Positions 28,627 to 37,883 of a stretch of 64,000 nt of DNA are shown here, one piece after another. Source of the stretch: Clostridium frigidicarnis. Lineage in GTDB: Bacteria; Bacillota; Clostridia; Clostridiales; Clostridiaceae. Position 1 is the first letter of the stretch. The number at the start of each line of letters is the position of its first letter. Where the stretch lies: positions 1-64,000 of the forward strand of contig NZ_FOKI01000015.1 in assembly GCF_900111985.1 (NCBI RefSeq). The letters are read 5' to 3'. The notes under the pieces were generated by a model. That model made no database searches. It saw only the letters and a program-made list of their open reading frames with translations, and was not told the origin of the DNA. The translations under genes were made by a program, and so were the position numbers.

Positions 28627-30534
28627 ATGAAACATGTTATTGTAGGTACAGCAGGACATATAGATCACGGAAAAACTACTCTTATTAAAGCGCTAACAGG
28701 AAGAGAAACGGATACTTTAAAAGAGGAAAAGGATAGAGGGATATCCATAAATCTAGGTTTTACATTTTTTGATCTTCCGTCAGGAAGAAGAGCAGGAATA
28801 ATAGATGTACCTGGTCACGAAAAATTTGTAAAGAATATGCTAGCAGGGGTTTCATCTGTAGATGTAGTTATACTTGTAATAGCAGCAGATGAAGGGATAA
28901 TGCCTCAAACAGAAGAACATTTTGAAATTCTACAGCTTTTAAATGTAAAAAAGGGAATAATAGCATTAACAAAAGCTGATTTAGTGGATGATGAATGGAT
29001 TGAAATGATGAAAGAGGATGTTCAAGAAAGATTTAAGGGAACATTTCTTGAAGATTCTCCAATAATTCCGGTATCATCAAAAACAAAAATGGGAATAGAT
29101 AATCTTATTTCTATACTAGAAGAATATACAGAAGAAGTTGAAGCAAAAGATACGGAAGGACACTTTAGATTGCCAGTAGATAGAGTGTTTACAGTAAGTG
29201 GATTTGGTACTGTAGTTACAGGAACAATAATAAGTGGTAGAGTAAAAGAAGGAGATATAGTAACAATATATCCTTCAAATGCCCAAGGTAAAATAAGAAC
29301 AATTCAAGTTCATGAAGAGAATGTAACTATTGCAGAAGCAGGACAAAGATGTGCTCTTAATATATCTGGAGTTAAGAAAGATGATGTTAAAAGAGGAGAT
29401 GTTATTTCTATAGAACATGTTATGGAACCTTCTATGATAATAGATTCTAAATTATATCATATAAAATCTGCAGAAAAACCTATAGAGAATAGGCAAAGAC
29501 TTAGATTATATCATGGTACCTCAGAAATTTTATGTAGAGTTGTTATTTTAGATAAAGAAGAGCTTAAGCCAGGAGAAGAAGCATATGTACAATTAAGACT
29601 TGAAGCTCCTCTTACATCTCAAAGAAATGATAGATTCGTTTTAAGAACATATTCTCCAATGCATACAATAGCAGGTGGAACAATTATAGAACCTGTGGCT
29701 AAGAAGGCTAAGAGATTTAATGAAACATACATTGATGAGCTAAAGGTAAAAGAAGAAGGAAAAGCTGGGAGTTTAATAGAGAATACAGTTAAAAATATAA
29801 GTGGATCCTTCCCAACAGTATTTGATATATTAAAGGCTCTAGGAAAAAATGAACAATTTATAGAAGATAATTTAAAGGTTTTAGTAGATGAGGGTGTGCT
29901 TATCAAATTATCTTCATTAGACAAAGCCATATATATACACAAAGATTTTCTAAAGAAGAAGAGAGAAGAAATAGAAAATATTCTCGAAAAGTTTTATAAA
30001 GAGAACCCTTTAAAAGCAGGTATGCCTAAAGAAGAGATAAAAGCTAAAGTATTTGGAAAATCCCTAAAACAAAAAAATTATGATGAAGTAATGAGTCTCT
30101 TAGAAGAGAGAGAAGTTATAAAACAAATAAATAATTTAATAGCATTGTATTCTTTTCAGGTTAAATATACAAAAGAGCAGCAAAATATGAAAAATGCAAT
30201 AATTAGGGAATTTAAACAAGGTGAATATACTCCACCTAAATATGAAGATTTATCAAAAAATGAAAAAGACAAGAAAAATTTCAAAATGGTTTATGATTCA
30301 TTAATAGATAATGGAGATCTTATTAAGCTTACAGATGATGTTGTGTTCTCTAGCGAACATTATGAAAAATCAAAGGAATTAGTTGTGAATTTTATAAATG
30401 AAAATGGAGGTATAACTCCAAGCGATGGAAGAGATATGTTAAAATCTTCTAGAAAGTATGTTGTTACACTGTTTGAACACTTTGACACAATAAAGCTTAC
30501 AAAAAGATTAGAAGATAAGAGAATATTATTTTAA
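28627..30534 (+). CDS. selB: Selenocysteine-specific elongation factor
   Basis: 635 aa. GTPase with P-loop GTAGHIDHGKT, DVPGHEKF and TKAD, EF-Tu-like domains 2-3, a fourth domain and C-terminal winged helices that read the SECIS hairpin. It delivers Sec-tRNA(Sec) to UGA codons. Third gene of selD-selA-selB. The tRNA-Sec gene is not in this window. A terminator follows at once. Confidence 0.96.
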   Translation: MKHVIVGTAGHIDHGKTTLIKALTGRETDTLKEEKDRGISINLGFTFFDLPSGRRAGIIDVPGHEKFVKNMLAGVSSVDVVILVIAADEGIMPQTEEHFEILQLLNVKKGIIALTKADLVDDEWIEMMKEDVQERFKGTFLEDSPIIPVSSKTKMGIDNLISILEEYTEEVEAKDTEGHFRLPVDRVFTVSGFGTVVTGTIISGRVKEGDIVTIYPSNAQGKIRTIQVHEENVTIAEAGQRCALNISGVKKDDVKRGDVISIEHVMEPSMIIDSKLYHIKSAEKPIENRQRLRLYHGTSEILCRVVILDKEELKPGEEAYVQLRLEAPLTSQRNDRFVLRTYSPMHTIAGGTIIEPVAKKAKRFNETYIDELKVKEEGKAGSLIENTVKNISGSFPTVFDILKALGKNEQFIEDNLKVLVDEGVLIKLSSLDKAIYIHKDFLKKKREEIENILEKFYKENPLKAGMPKEEIKAKVFGKSLKQKNYDEVMSLLEEREVIKQINNLIALYSFQVKYTKEQQNMKNAIIREFKQGEYTPPKYEDLSKNEKDKKNFKMVYDSLIDNGDLIKLTDDVVFSSEHYEKSKELVVNFINENGGITPSDGRDMLKSSRKYVVTLFEHFDTIKLTKRLEDKRILF

Positions 30535-30537
30535 TAA

Positions 30538-30585
30538 AAAATCCTATTATATTGTATATTTTTATACATATAATAGGATTTTTTT
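30538..30585 (+). terminator. Terminator of the sel operon
   Basis: AAATCCTATTATAT pairs with ATATAATAGGATTT, followed by a T run, 4 nt after the selB stop. Confidence 0.85.
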
Positions 30586-30654
30586 AAAATAATACATATG
30601 ATTATTAAATTAAATATTATTAATTTAGATTTAAATAAAAAATATTAATAATAC

Positions 30655-30903
30655 CTATAATATTTTTTTGAGTTTTTCAGAAGTATAATCTTTAATATAT
30701 TTATCCTTGGTATCAGGATTTGTTATTAGTAAACTTACAGAATTATCTTTTATCCTTAGAACTTTTCCCTTAAGTTTTGTACCTATAACATTTACCGAAG
30801 TTGCAATATCAAGGTTTTTCACTTTATCGTTGTTACAATATGGGCAATTATCTTGGTGTGGAAAAATTTTTTTGCAGTTTAAACAATACAATAAGCGTTT
30901 CAT
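30655..30903 (-). CDS. Small zinc-ribbon protein
   Basis: 82 aa from the ATG at 30903, which follows GGAGG at 8 nt. Two Cys pairs (CLNC and CPYC) near the N-terminus form a probable zinc ribbon, followed by a small beta domain (VNVIGTKLKGKVLRIKDNSVSLLITN). The family is not recognised; such proteins may bind nucleic acid or partner proteins. It stands alone on this strand. Confidence 0.65.
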   Translation of the reverse strand: MKRLLYCLNCKKIFPHQDNCPYCNNDKVKNLDIATSVNVIGTKLKGKVLRIKDNSVSLLITNPDTKDKYIKDYTSEKLKKIL

Positions 30904-30988
30904 ATTATACTCCTCCAATATGGGTTTCCTTTATATATATATTCTAATAATATGAACAAGTATTTATAAAAAGAACTAAAAGTTATAA

Positions 30989-31060
30989 TTAGGCACATTC
31001 AAAAAAATAATAAGTAGTATGCTAGTATATTTGACTTGTTATTTTTTTAATGTGCCTTAA
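30989..31060. repeat. Dispersed palindromic repeat, full copy
   Basis: Ends TTAGGCACATT and AATGTGCCTTAA are inverted copies; inside are TCAAAAAAATAA and TTATTTTTTT, and a core with AGTATGCTAGT. Confidence 0.7.
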
Positions 31061-31074
31061 GAGTTATAAATCCA

Positions 31075-31124
31075 TGTATAGAAATATGTAATAAAAAAGG
31101 CGTTTTGTATAGAAATATGTAATA
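31075..31124. promoter_or_regulatory. Pair of identical 19-bp direct repeats upstream of the double-cubane operon
   Basis: TGTATAGAAATATGTAATA occurs at 31075-31093 and again at 31106-31124, start to start 31 bp, that is about three helix turns. Position 75-125 bp before the operon start suggests operators or an activator site. The binding protein is unknown. Confidence 0.5.
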
Positions 31125-31198
31125 TCAATGTATTACTTGGTGATTTTTAGGTAGAATTACTTATGTAGTATAACCTAGGAGAAAGGAAATGACAGTGT

Positions 31199-31957
31199 AT
31201 GTATTATGTTGGAATTGATATAGGATCTACGGGGTCTAAGGTTGCAGTTATGGAGAAGGATGAAATAAAACTGCTTATGGTGCAACCAACTGGATGGAGT
31301 AGTATTGAAACTGCAAATAGTATAAGAAAAAAGCTGGAAGAAAACGGTGTAACAACAGAAAATAGTAAAATTGTAGCTACCGGATATGGAAGAATTTCAG
31401 TACCTTATGCAAATAAAGTTGTTACAGAGATAACTTGTCATGGAGTTGGAGCTTCATACCTATTTCAAGGAAACTGTACAGTACTTGATATAGGAGGACA
31501 GGATACTAAAGTCATAACATTAGAAGATGGAATGGTAAAAGATTTTATAATGAATGACAAGTGTTCAGCAGGAACAGGAAGATTTTTAGAAGTTATGGCC
31601 AATACTTTAGGATTGAATCTTGAAGAATTAAGCGATTTAGCTAAAGATGGACAAGGAGTAACAATAAGCTCTATGTGTACTGTTTTTGCGGAGTCAGAAG
31701 TTATAAGCCTTATAGGTAATGGAACAAAAAAAGCGGATATTGCATATGCAGTATTGGAGTCCATTGCAAGTAAGGTTAAGTCACTTTGCACAAAACACGG
31801 AAAGAGTAATATATATTATTTAACTGGTGGACTTTGTGAAAATTCATATTTAATAAGTTTACTTGAAGATAAATTAGAAGCAAGTGTTAAAAGTGGGGAA
31901 AAGGGAAGATATGCAGGGGCTATAGGAGCAGCATTACTTTCAAAAAAAGTTAAATAG
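31199..31957 (+). CDS. ATP-dependent activator (BadF/HgdC type) of the double-cubane cluster protein
   Basis: 252 aa ASKHA-fold ATPase: GIDIGSTGSKVAVME at the start, VLDIGGQDTKVI, and NDKCSAGTGRFLE and CTVFAESEVISL carrying the two Cys that ligate a [4Fe-4S] cluster between two subunits. Such activators use ATP to drive a low-potential electron into a partner. Length and neighbour match the E. coli YjiL/YjiM-like pair and the double-cubane cluster protein reductase known from Carboxydothermus. The partner gene follows after 12 nt. Confidence 0.88.
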   Translation: MYYVGIDIGSTGSKVAVMEKDEIKLLMVQPTGWSSIETANSIRKKLEENGVTTENSKIVATGYGRISVPYANKVVTEITCHGVGASYLFQGNCTVLDIGGQDTKVITLEDGMVKDFIMNDKCSAGTGRFLEVMANTLGLNLEELSDLAKDGQGVTISSMCTVFAESEVISLIGNGTKKADIAYAVLESIASKVKSLCTKHGKSNIYYLTGGLCENSYLISLLEDKLEASVKSGEKGRYAGAIGAALLSKKVK

Positions 31958-31969
31958 GGGGAAATATAA

Positions 31970-33118
31970 ATGAATAATCAATTACCAAAAGAATTTGAAG
32001 AATTTAGTGAAGCAAGAAGAAATGGATTTATAAAGGTAAAAAACTTTAAAGATAAAGGATACAATGTTGTAGGTACATTTTGTACTTTTACACCTTGGGA
32101 ACTTGTAGAGGCAGCTGGTGCAATAGGAATATCAGTATGTTCTGTTAGTGATGAAACAACTGAAGAGGCTGAAGCACATTTACCTAAAAATTTATGTCCA
32201 CTTATAAAATCAAGCTATGGGTTTGCTTTAACTAATAAATGCCCATACATATATTTTTCAGATTTAATATTAGGGGAAACAACTTGTGATGGAAAGAAAA
32301 AAATGTTTGAGCTTTTAGGAGAAATAAAAAATACTCATATAATGCAACTTCCTCCTAGTAATCAAGGAGAAGCTTCATTTAACATGTGGAAAGCTGAAAT
32401 GATAAAAGTTAAGGAAAGACTTGAAAAAGATTTCAATGTTGAAATAACTGAAGAAAAGATAAAAGAAGCTATAAAAATAAAAAATGAAGAAAGAAAAGCA
32501 GCTGAAGAATTTTATGCATTAGGTAAATTATGTCCTCCTCCAATTTGGGGATATGATATGCAAAAGGTTCTAGAAGGAATAGCTTACACTATGGATAGAA
32601 GAGAGGGTATACAAAACCTAAGAAACTTAACTGAAAAAATAAGAAAAGAATATGAAACTGGAAAGAAACCAGTTCCAGAAAATGCTCCAAGAATTCTTAT
32701 AACAGGATGTCCAAGTGGTGGAGTTGCAGACAAGGTTGTTAAAACAATTGAAGATAATGGAGCAGTTGTTGTCTGTTATGAAAACTGTGGAGGAGTAAAA
32801 GAAAAGAGAAAACTTGTAAGAGAAGATATAGATCCAATGGACGCATTAACTGAAAAATATTTATCTATACCTTGTTCAGTAATGTCTCCTAATGATGGAA
32901 GAATGGATCTTCTTAAAGAATTAATAGAAGAATACAATATACAAGGAGTTATAGATATAACTCTTCAAGCTTGTCATACTTACGCAATAGAAACATTTAA
33001 TGTTAAAAACACTGTTAATAAAAAGGACATACCATATTTAAATATAGAAACAAATTATTCAGAGTCAGATATAGGACAATTAAAAACAAGAATAGCAGCA
33101 TTTATAGAAATGTTATAG
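31970..33118 (+). CDS. Double-cubane cluster protein (2-hydroxyacyl-CoA dehydratase-like)
   Basis: 382 aa, related to HgdB/D subunits of 2-hydroxyacyl-CoA dehydratases but encoded as a single subunit next to its activator. Conserved cysteines lie in GTFCTFTPWELVEAAG, NLCPLIKSSYG, GETTCDGKKKM, ITGCPSGG, ENCGG and QACHTY. Proteins of this two-gene arrangement (DCCP) hold an [8Fe-9S] double cluster and can reduce small molecules such as acetylene; the natural substrate is unknown. There are no CoA-transferase or dehydratase partner genes around, which argues against a fermentative dehydratase. Confidence 0.82.
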   Translation: MNNQLPKEFEEFSEARRNGFIKVKNFKDKGYNVVGTFCTFTPWELVEAAGAIGISVCSVSDETTEEAEAHLPKNLCPLIKSSYGFALTNKCPYIYFSDLILGETTCDGKKKMFELLGEIKNTHIMQLPPSNQGEASFNMWKAEMIKVKERLEKDFNVEITEEKIKEAIKIKNEERKAAEEFYALGKLCPPPIWGYDMQKVLEGIAYTMDRREGIQNLRNLTEKIRKEYETGKKPVPENAPRILITGCPSGGVADKVVKTIEDNGAVVVCYENCGGVKEKRKLVREDIDPMDALTEKYLSIPCSVMSPNDGRMDLLKELIEEYNIQGVIDITLQACHTYAIETFNVKNTVNKKDIPYLNIETNYSESDIGQLKTRIAAFIEML

Positions 33119-33188
33119 AACTGATCTCCATTAAGTGGAAATTTTTTTACTATTTAAATTTTAGACTAGTTATTTTCTTTTATGTGTC

Positions 33189-33223
33189 AAAAAGAGTTAA
33201 TCCTTTTGGGGTTAGCTCTTTTT
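33189..33223 (+). terminator. Terminator of the double-cubane operon
   Basis: AAAAAGAGTTAATCC pairs with GGGTTAGCTCTTTTT. Just before it (33160-33187) is a half copy of the dispersed repeat (ACTAGTTATTTTCTTTTATGTG). The rest of 33224-33459 contains a tiny frame at 33394 (11 codons with a good ribosome site) of doubtful meaning. Confidence 0.75.
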
Positions 33224-33459
33224 GGTGGCAATTAAATTTTAGAAAAATAGGATTTTTAAGGTATATTTAATTTTATTATTGTAAAATTAAACTATAATTA
33301 ATATTAGAAAGATAATTACAAGAAAATAATAGTTAATTCTACAAAGATAAGATTTTTAAAAAGTAAATTTAAAGATATAAGGAGGGGAAGTATATGAAAA
33401 AAAGTATTGTTAGGTATAAACTTTTATAATATAAGTGATTATTAGTTGGGGGATTATAA

Positions 33460-33972
33460 GTGGGAATAATAGTAGACATAATTTTTATATTACTATGTTT
33501 AATAATGATTTCTTGGACTATATGTCTAAGAATAAAAGATTATAAAAAAGTAGAACCATATGTTGAAGAAAAATGTTTATATAAATGCTATATAAATAAA
33601 ATAGTCATATATTTATATTGGGTTTTAATTATATTTTTTGTAATATCCTTTATTATAGAAGGTGAAGTTAGTGCTTATAAAATGGTTTTGATTGTTATGA
33701 TTATAACAAGTGCTTTATCAATGCCACATGGGTTTAGTATTTGTGACAATGGAATATACTTTAATGATTTAATAAATAAGCCTATATTCTTTATACCATA
33801 TGAAAAAATTGATAGTTGGCATTTTAATAAGTTTGATCGTAATCTATTAACTATTAAATCAGAAGTTAAAAGTTCATTATTTAAATTACCAGAATTTAAA
33901 ATAAAAAAAGAAGATGTAGATAAAATTAATAAAATTTTGTTAAATTATTGTGGGGAAAAAAAGGACAGATAA
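33460..33972 (+). CDS. Small membrane protein with PH-like C-terminal part
   Basis: 170 aa from GTG with GGGGGA upstream. Three hydrophobic segments (about 3-22, 48-68, 74-94) precede a soluble part with ICDNGIYFNDLINKPIFFIPYEKIDSW and KSEVKSSLFKLPEF, a pattern seen in DUF5673-like, PH-type membrane proteins. Function is unknown. It appears to be a single-gene unit. Confidence 0.6.
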   Translation: MGIIVDIIFILLCLIMISWTICLRIKDYKKVEPYVEEKCLYKCYINKIVIYLYWVLIIFFVISFIIEGEVSAYKMVLIVMIITSALSMPHGFSICDNGIYFNDLINKPIFFIPYEKIDSWHFNKFDRNLLTIKSEVKSSLFKLPEFKIKKEDVDKINKILLNYCGEKKDR

Positions 33973-34204
33973 ATAAAGAATAGTTACAAGTTGTGAGTGA
34001 CAAGTTAATGATGTTTTTCTTCACTTTGTTCAGAAAAATTTAACATTGATTTTTAACTCTATAGTTAAAGTGTAAATTTTATAAAGGAATAATTTAATAA
34101 GAAGAGAATGATAAGCGTTAGTAAAAAACTATCAATGTAGAGTTTATTTGAGCTATAAGTGGAAAGTTAATTTCAAGTTTTAATAAACATATGGAATCAT
34201 ATAA

Positions 34205-34400
34205 AGAAAAGTAAGGGCTAAGCGTTAGCAAACTATCTGGCTAACAACTAGTGTTGTTGGTGTAAAAAAATTTATATGGCGTTAAAAAATCCAATTGTTT
34301 GAACAAAGTGAGTTATTGGATTTTAGCCATATGAAGTTTTTTACACCTTACAATACTTTGTGCAGTCAGCTAGTTTCTGGTGCTTAGCCCTCACTTTTCT
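34205..34400. repeat. About 196-bp imperfect hairpin (MITE-like or structured RNA)
   Basis: The arm 34205-34295 (AGAAAAGTAAGGGCTAAGC to AAAAAATCCAAT) is an imperfect inverted copy of 34315-34400 (ATTGGATTTTAGCCATATG to GCTTAGCCCTCACTTTTCT), with a 19-nt loop. Matching blocks include GGGCTAAGC/GCTTAGCCC, GGTGTAAAAAA/TTTTTTACACC and ATATGGC/GCCATAT. It stands between converging genes. A related piece (ATAAGCGTTAGTAAA) occurs at 34111. No ORF is inside. The stretch 33973-34204 shows nothing else clear. Confidence 0.75.
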
Positions 34401-34434
34401 ACTTAGATGAATTTTCTTGTATAACGGCTATTTA

Positions 34435-35187
34435 TTAGCCTATGTATTGAATTAATAGTTTTACAGCAGCTCCAAGACTCATACAAACAAAAATTGGTTT
34501 TATAAGCTTACTTCCTTTAGTAAGAGCAGCTTTTGTTCCAAATCTTGCTCCTAAAATCATAAATATAGCTACTAATATTCCGTAAGAGTAATTTATCTTA
34601 CCGCTTAAAGCAAATACCACAAGAGAGGTAACATTACTTACGAAATTAAGCATTTTGGCATTTCCGGCTGCATTTACAAAATCAAATTTGTAAACTTTTA
34701 TAAAAGCAAATATAAAAAATGAGCCAGTTCCAGGTCCAAAGAATCCATCATAGAATCCTATGATAAAAGCAAAAATCATGCCGAAAGTTAAGTTTTTCTT
34801 AGTTAAATCCTCAAATTTATTTACAGCTCCTAAGTTTTTTGAGAATAATGTGTATAGACCAACAAATAATATAAGAATTGTAACTAAAGGATATAAAAAG
34901 GTTTGGTCTATAAGGAGTACAGATTTTACTCCAAGTGCTGCACCTACAAGAGTAAAAGGAGCTAAGTATTTTATAATATCAAAGTTTACTTTTTTAGATT
35001 TTGCAAATTTTATAGAACTGGTTAGTGATGATGTAGTAGCAGCAAATTTATTAGTACCTAGTGCTATATGAGGTGGTATACCTGCAATCAAAAAAGCAGG
35101 AACACTTATTAGTCCACCCCCACCTGCAATTGAATCTACGAATGCAGCAATAAATCCAGCTATACATAGAAATATAATATTTAACAA
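34435..35187 (-). CDS. TSUP/TauE-SafE family permease
   Basis: 250 aa, about eight membrane segments, with the family N-terminus FIAAFVDSIAGGGGLISVPAFL and the repeated half-motif GFYDGFFGPGTGSF. TSUP permeases export or take up sulfite, sulfonates or other organosulfur anions; the substrate cannot be told here. GGGGGG lies upstream of the start on this strand. A copy of the dispersed repeat lies just upstream (35215-35275). Confidence 0.85.
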   Translation of the reverse strand: MLNIIFLCIAGFIAAFVDSIAGGGGLISVPAFLIAGIPPHIALGTNKFAATTSSLTSSIKFAKSKKVNFDIIKYLAPFTLVGAALGVKSVLLIDQTFLYPLVTILILFVGLYTLFSKNLGAVNKFEDLTKKNLTFGMIFAFIIGFYDGFFGPGTGSFFIFAFIKVYKFDFVNAAGNAKMLNFVSNVTSLVVFALSGKINYSYGILVAIFMILGARFGTKAALTKGSKLIKPIFVCMSLGAAVKLLIQYIG

Positions 35188-35214
35188 TGTTTATCCCCCC
35201 TATATATTAAAAAG

Positions 35215-35275
35215 TTAAGGTACATTCAAAAAAATAACAGTCAGTATGCTAGTCTATTTTCTTTCATGTGCCTAA
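35215..35275. repeat. Dispersed palindromic repeat, full copy
   Basis: TTAAGGTACATTCAAAAAAA at the left, core AGTCAGTATGCTAGT, CATGTGCCTAA at the right; the ends are inverted copies. Confidence 0.7.
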
Positions 35276-35379
35276 CAACAAAATTATATCATAATTTGTT
35301 GAATAAAGTAGTAATATTTACATCATACTTAAATTGTAGTATATTAATAAAAGTAGTAAAAAATAGGGAGGTATAAGCT

Positions 35380-35796
35380 TTGATAAGTAATGATAAGGAA
35401 AATGTAAATGAAAAGGTACAAGAAGAGAAGGTTGACATTACTATAGATGAAATTTTAGCAGTAGAAGATGGTAATTTAGAGGAAATGGAATTAAGACAGG
35501 AAAATGGTGGTGAAGAGGTAATGCCAAAGAGAAGTGAAAAGAAATCTTTCTTTGGAAAAAGGCTTCAATCTATAATAGTTGATCAGGTTTTAATAGGAGT
35601 TATATCATATATATTGTTATTAGCATCTGACTTGTTTTTAAGATTTGTATTGGGTTTATATATAGCAGATATGATGCTTATGTTTATTGTACTATTATTA
35701 ATAGTAGAAATATTATATCCATTAATATTAGGTGGAACTAAAGGTGGGAACACTCTAGGAAGAAAAATGGCAGGATTAAGCCCAATTAATAAATAA
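35380..35796 (+). CDS. RDD-family membrane protein
   Basis: 138 aa from TTG with GGGAGG upstream. An acidic N-terminal 50 residues precede an RDD domain: KRLQSIIVDQVLIGVISYILLL (first segment with the conserved R and D), a second hydrophobic segment, and GGTKGGNTLGRKMAGL. Function is unknown; the family is often linked to ion homeostasis or transport. It lies 18 nt before the rRNA methyltransferase gene. Confidence 0.75.
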   Translation: MISNDKENVNEKVQEEKVDITIDEILAVEDGNLEEMELRQENGGEEVMPKRSEKKSFFGKRLQSIIVDQVLIGVISYILLLASDLFLRFVLGLYIADMMLMFIVLLLIVEILYPLILGGTKGGNTLGRKMAGLSPINK

Positions 35797-35814
35797 GCTA
35801 AAAGGAGTTTACAG

Positions 35815-37179
35815 ATGAAAAAAGGACAAGAACTTGAAGTTTTTATAGAAAAAACTGAGTTTGGCGGATATGGTGTAGGATATAGAAATGATAAAAAGGT
35901 ATATGTTAAGGGAACAATTCCAGGACAAAAGGTTAAAATAAGAGTATCAAAGAAGAAAAAGGATTATTTAGAGGGAAAAGTCTGTGAGATGTTAGAAAAA
36001 GCACCTTATGAGATAGATGCTCCATGCCCACATTTTGGACCTTGTGGGGGATGCTCAACACAATTCATATCCTATGACCAACAACTAAAATTAAAGACTG
36101 TAGAGGTTATGGAGTTATTCTCTAATGCTATGGTTACTATGGGAGATTTTTTAGGAATAGAGGGTAGTCCAGAAGTATTTGAGTATAGAAATAAAATGGA
36201 GTTTTCTTTTGGAGACATGGAAAGAGGAGGAGAACTTCAACTTGGAATGCATAGAAAAGGAAGTCCTTTTTCAATTGTATCAGTAGGAAGCTGTATGCTT
36301 GTGGATGAGGATTTTAGAAAAATATTTAATTTAACTTTAGAGTATTTTAGAGAAACAAAGCTTCCACATTATAGAGTAATGGCTCATGAAGGCTATTTAA
36401 GACACTTTATAATAAGAAAAGGTAAGAATACAGGGGAGATATCAGTTAACCTTGTTACATCAACTCAGGTTGATTTTGATCTTACAGAGTGGTTAGAGAA
36501 GGTTAAAAGTTTAGAACTTCAAGGAACATTAACATCAGTAATACATACAAGCAATGATTCTTTATCTGATGCTGTAGTACCTGAGAAAGTTGATGTTTTA
36601 TATGGAAGAGATTATATAATGGAGAATATACTTGGATTAGACTTTAAGATATCACCATTTTCTTTCTTCCAAACAAACTCTAAAGGTGCTGAAACACTTT
36701 ATTCAATTGTTAAAGAGTTTATGGGAGATTCAGCAAAGAACAAGGTTGTTTTTGATCTTTATTGTGGAACAGGAACAATTGGCCAAATAGTAGCAGGGGA
36801 TGCTAGTAAGGTAAAAGGAATAGAAATTATAGAAGAGGCTGTAGTAGCTGCTAATGAGAATGCTAAGCTAAATGGTTTAGACAACTGTGAATTTATAGCA
36901 GGAGACGTAGCAAAGGTTATAACAGAGCTTAAGGATAAGCCAGACATTATAATACTTGACCCTCCAAGAAGTGGAGTTCATCCAAAAGCATTGGAGTATG
37001 TTGTTAAGTTTAATGCAGAAGATTTAATCTATGTTTCATGTAATCCTAAGACTTTGGTTAATGATCTAAAGTATTTAACTGAGCATGGATATACGGTACA
37101 GAAAACAAAGCTTAAGGATATGTTCCCTAACACTCCTCACGTGGAGACGGTAGTTAAGCTACAAAGGAAACACAGTTAA
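35815..37179 (+). CDS. rlmCD: 23S rRNA (uracil-5-)-methyltransferase, RlmCD/RumA type
   Basis: 454 aa: N-terminal TRAM domain, [4Fe-4S] cysteines in [10 protein letters not shown] plus a fourth Cys in GSCMLVD, SAM site [11 protein letters not shown], and the catalytic Cys in YVSCNPKTL. The C-terminal [14 protein letters not shown] holds the catalytic-base Glu of this family. The DNA for this last motif begins CACGTGGAG and degenerate copies of it occur at 45617, 46112 and 47454, marking the gene's 3' end as an integration site. Confidence 0.93.
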   Translation: MKKGQELEVFIEKTEFGGYGVGYRNDKKVYVKGTIPGQKVKIRVSKKKKDYLEGKVCEMLEKAPYEIDAPCPHFGPCGGCSTQFISYDQQLKLKTVEVMELFSNAMVTMGDFLGIEGSPEVFEYRNKMEFSFGDMERGGELQLGMHRKGSPFSIVSVGSCMLVDEDFRKIFNLTLEYFRETKLPHYRVMAHEGYLRHFIIRKGKNTGEISVNLVTSTQVDFDLTEWLEKVKSLELQGTLTSVIHTSNDSLSDAVVPEKVDVLYGRDYIMENILGLDFKISPFSFFQTNSKGAETLYSIVKEFMGDSAKNKVVFDLYCGTGTIGQIVAGDASKVKGIEIIEEAVVAANENAKLNGLDNCEFIAGDVAKVITELKDKPDIIILDPPRSGVHPKALEYVVKFNAEDLIYVSCNPKTLVNDLKYLTEHGYTVQKTKLKDMFPNTPHVETVVKLQRKHS

Positions 37180-37180
37180 A
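37138..37180 (+). repeat. att-like site R1: 3' end of rlmCD
   Basis: CACGTGGAGACGGTAGTTAA and the following AGCTACAAAGGAAACACAG form the intact gene end ([13 protein letters not shown]). It is the left copy of a set of direct repeats (R2 45617, R3 46112, R4 47454). Confidence 0.7.
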
Positions 37181-37208
37181 CCCTTGAATTTTCAAGGGTT
37201 TTTCTTTT
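37178..37208 (+). terminator. Terminator after rlmCD
   Basis: AAACCCTTGAA pairs with TTCAAGGGTTT, then T-rich sequence. Confidence 0.82.
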
Positions 37209-37259
37209 TGGGAAATTAAATATGTTTCCTAATACAAAGATAGGAAATATATTTACTAA

Positions 37260-37796
37260 TTATCTACCATTATGCGTTGCTGATGAAACTATGGAATAGA
37301 TATCTCCATCATTTCGAATATTAGTCATTACGTTTCTAAACATATAAGCATCAGCTCTATTAGTTTTTTCTTGTAGCATTAACAATTCACCAAAATTTAA
37401 TAAAAATTCTACTGAATAGTCTCCATAGTTATTCAATTCTCTATAGTCTTGGAGTATTTGTGCATCACGAGAAATAACTAAGTTGTTTAGAAGTAAATTA
37501 TAATCTCGTGAGGTTAAGCCTTGAATACTATTCCATCTTGTTAATAGTGTGTCTATGAAGGAATTAACTAAAGTTGCATTATGTTCTTTTTTTATCAATA
37601 AGTCTATTGTAAAATGTATATGTTTTGGGGTACGTCTTCTTGAGTTATTTGCTCTATACTTTAATACGATATCATTTTCTGAAAGTGTTCCTGGAAAAAC
37701 ATAAATAGTTTCAGAGGTACATTCTATATCTATAATTGATTGAGTCCTCTGACCGTCTCTTGTACTAAACTCTTGACCATGTGAGTAAATAGCCAT
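37260..37796 (-). CDS. Unknown protein of the defence island
   Basis: 178 aa from the ATG at 37796, which has GGAGG at 7 nt; the longer frame to 37865 has no site. No family recognised. It contains YSHGQEFSTRDGQRTQ at the start, a basic stretch (RANNSRRRTPKHIHF) and mostly helical later parts; no membrane segments. It is the last of three same-strand genes (MutH-like, PD-(D/E)XK, this one) with gaps of 54 and 87 nt, so it may be a subunit or specificity/accessory factor of a nuclease system. Confidence 0.6.
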   Translation of the reverse strand: MAIYSHGQEFSTRDGQRTQSIIDIECTSETIYVFPGTLSENDIVLKYRANNSRRRTPKHIHFTIDLLIKKEHNATLVNSFIDTLLTRWNSIQGLTSRDYNLLLNNLVISRDAQILQDYRELNNYGDYSVEFLLNFGELLMLQEKTNRADAYMFRNVMTNIRNDGDIYSIVSSATHNGR

Positions 37797-37883
37797 GATA
37801 AAACCTCCTTTTAAGTAACATAGTAATTGGTTTATGTTTGAATAAAGTGAGCAAATAGTTAACAACTAAGTTTTAATGAATTT

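Noticed and set aside
31199-33118. 2-hydroxyglutaryl-CoA or phenyllactyl-CoA dehydratase operon
   Set aside because: Only one dehydratase-like subunit is encoded and no CoA-transferase or dehydrogenase gene is nearby; the two-gene DCCP arrangement fits better.
33394-33429. 11-codon leader peptide MKKSIVRYKLL
   Set aside because: A good AGGAGGGG site is present, but the frame is too short to support a product and there is no attenuator-like structure behind it.
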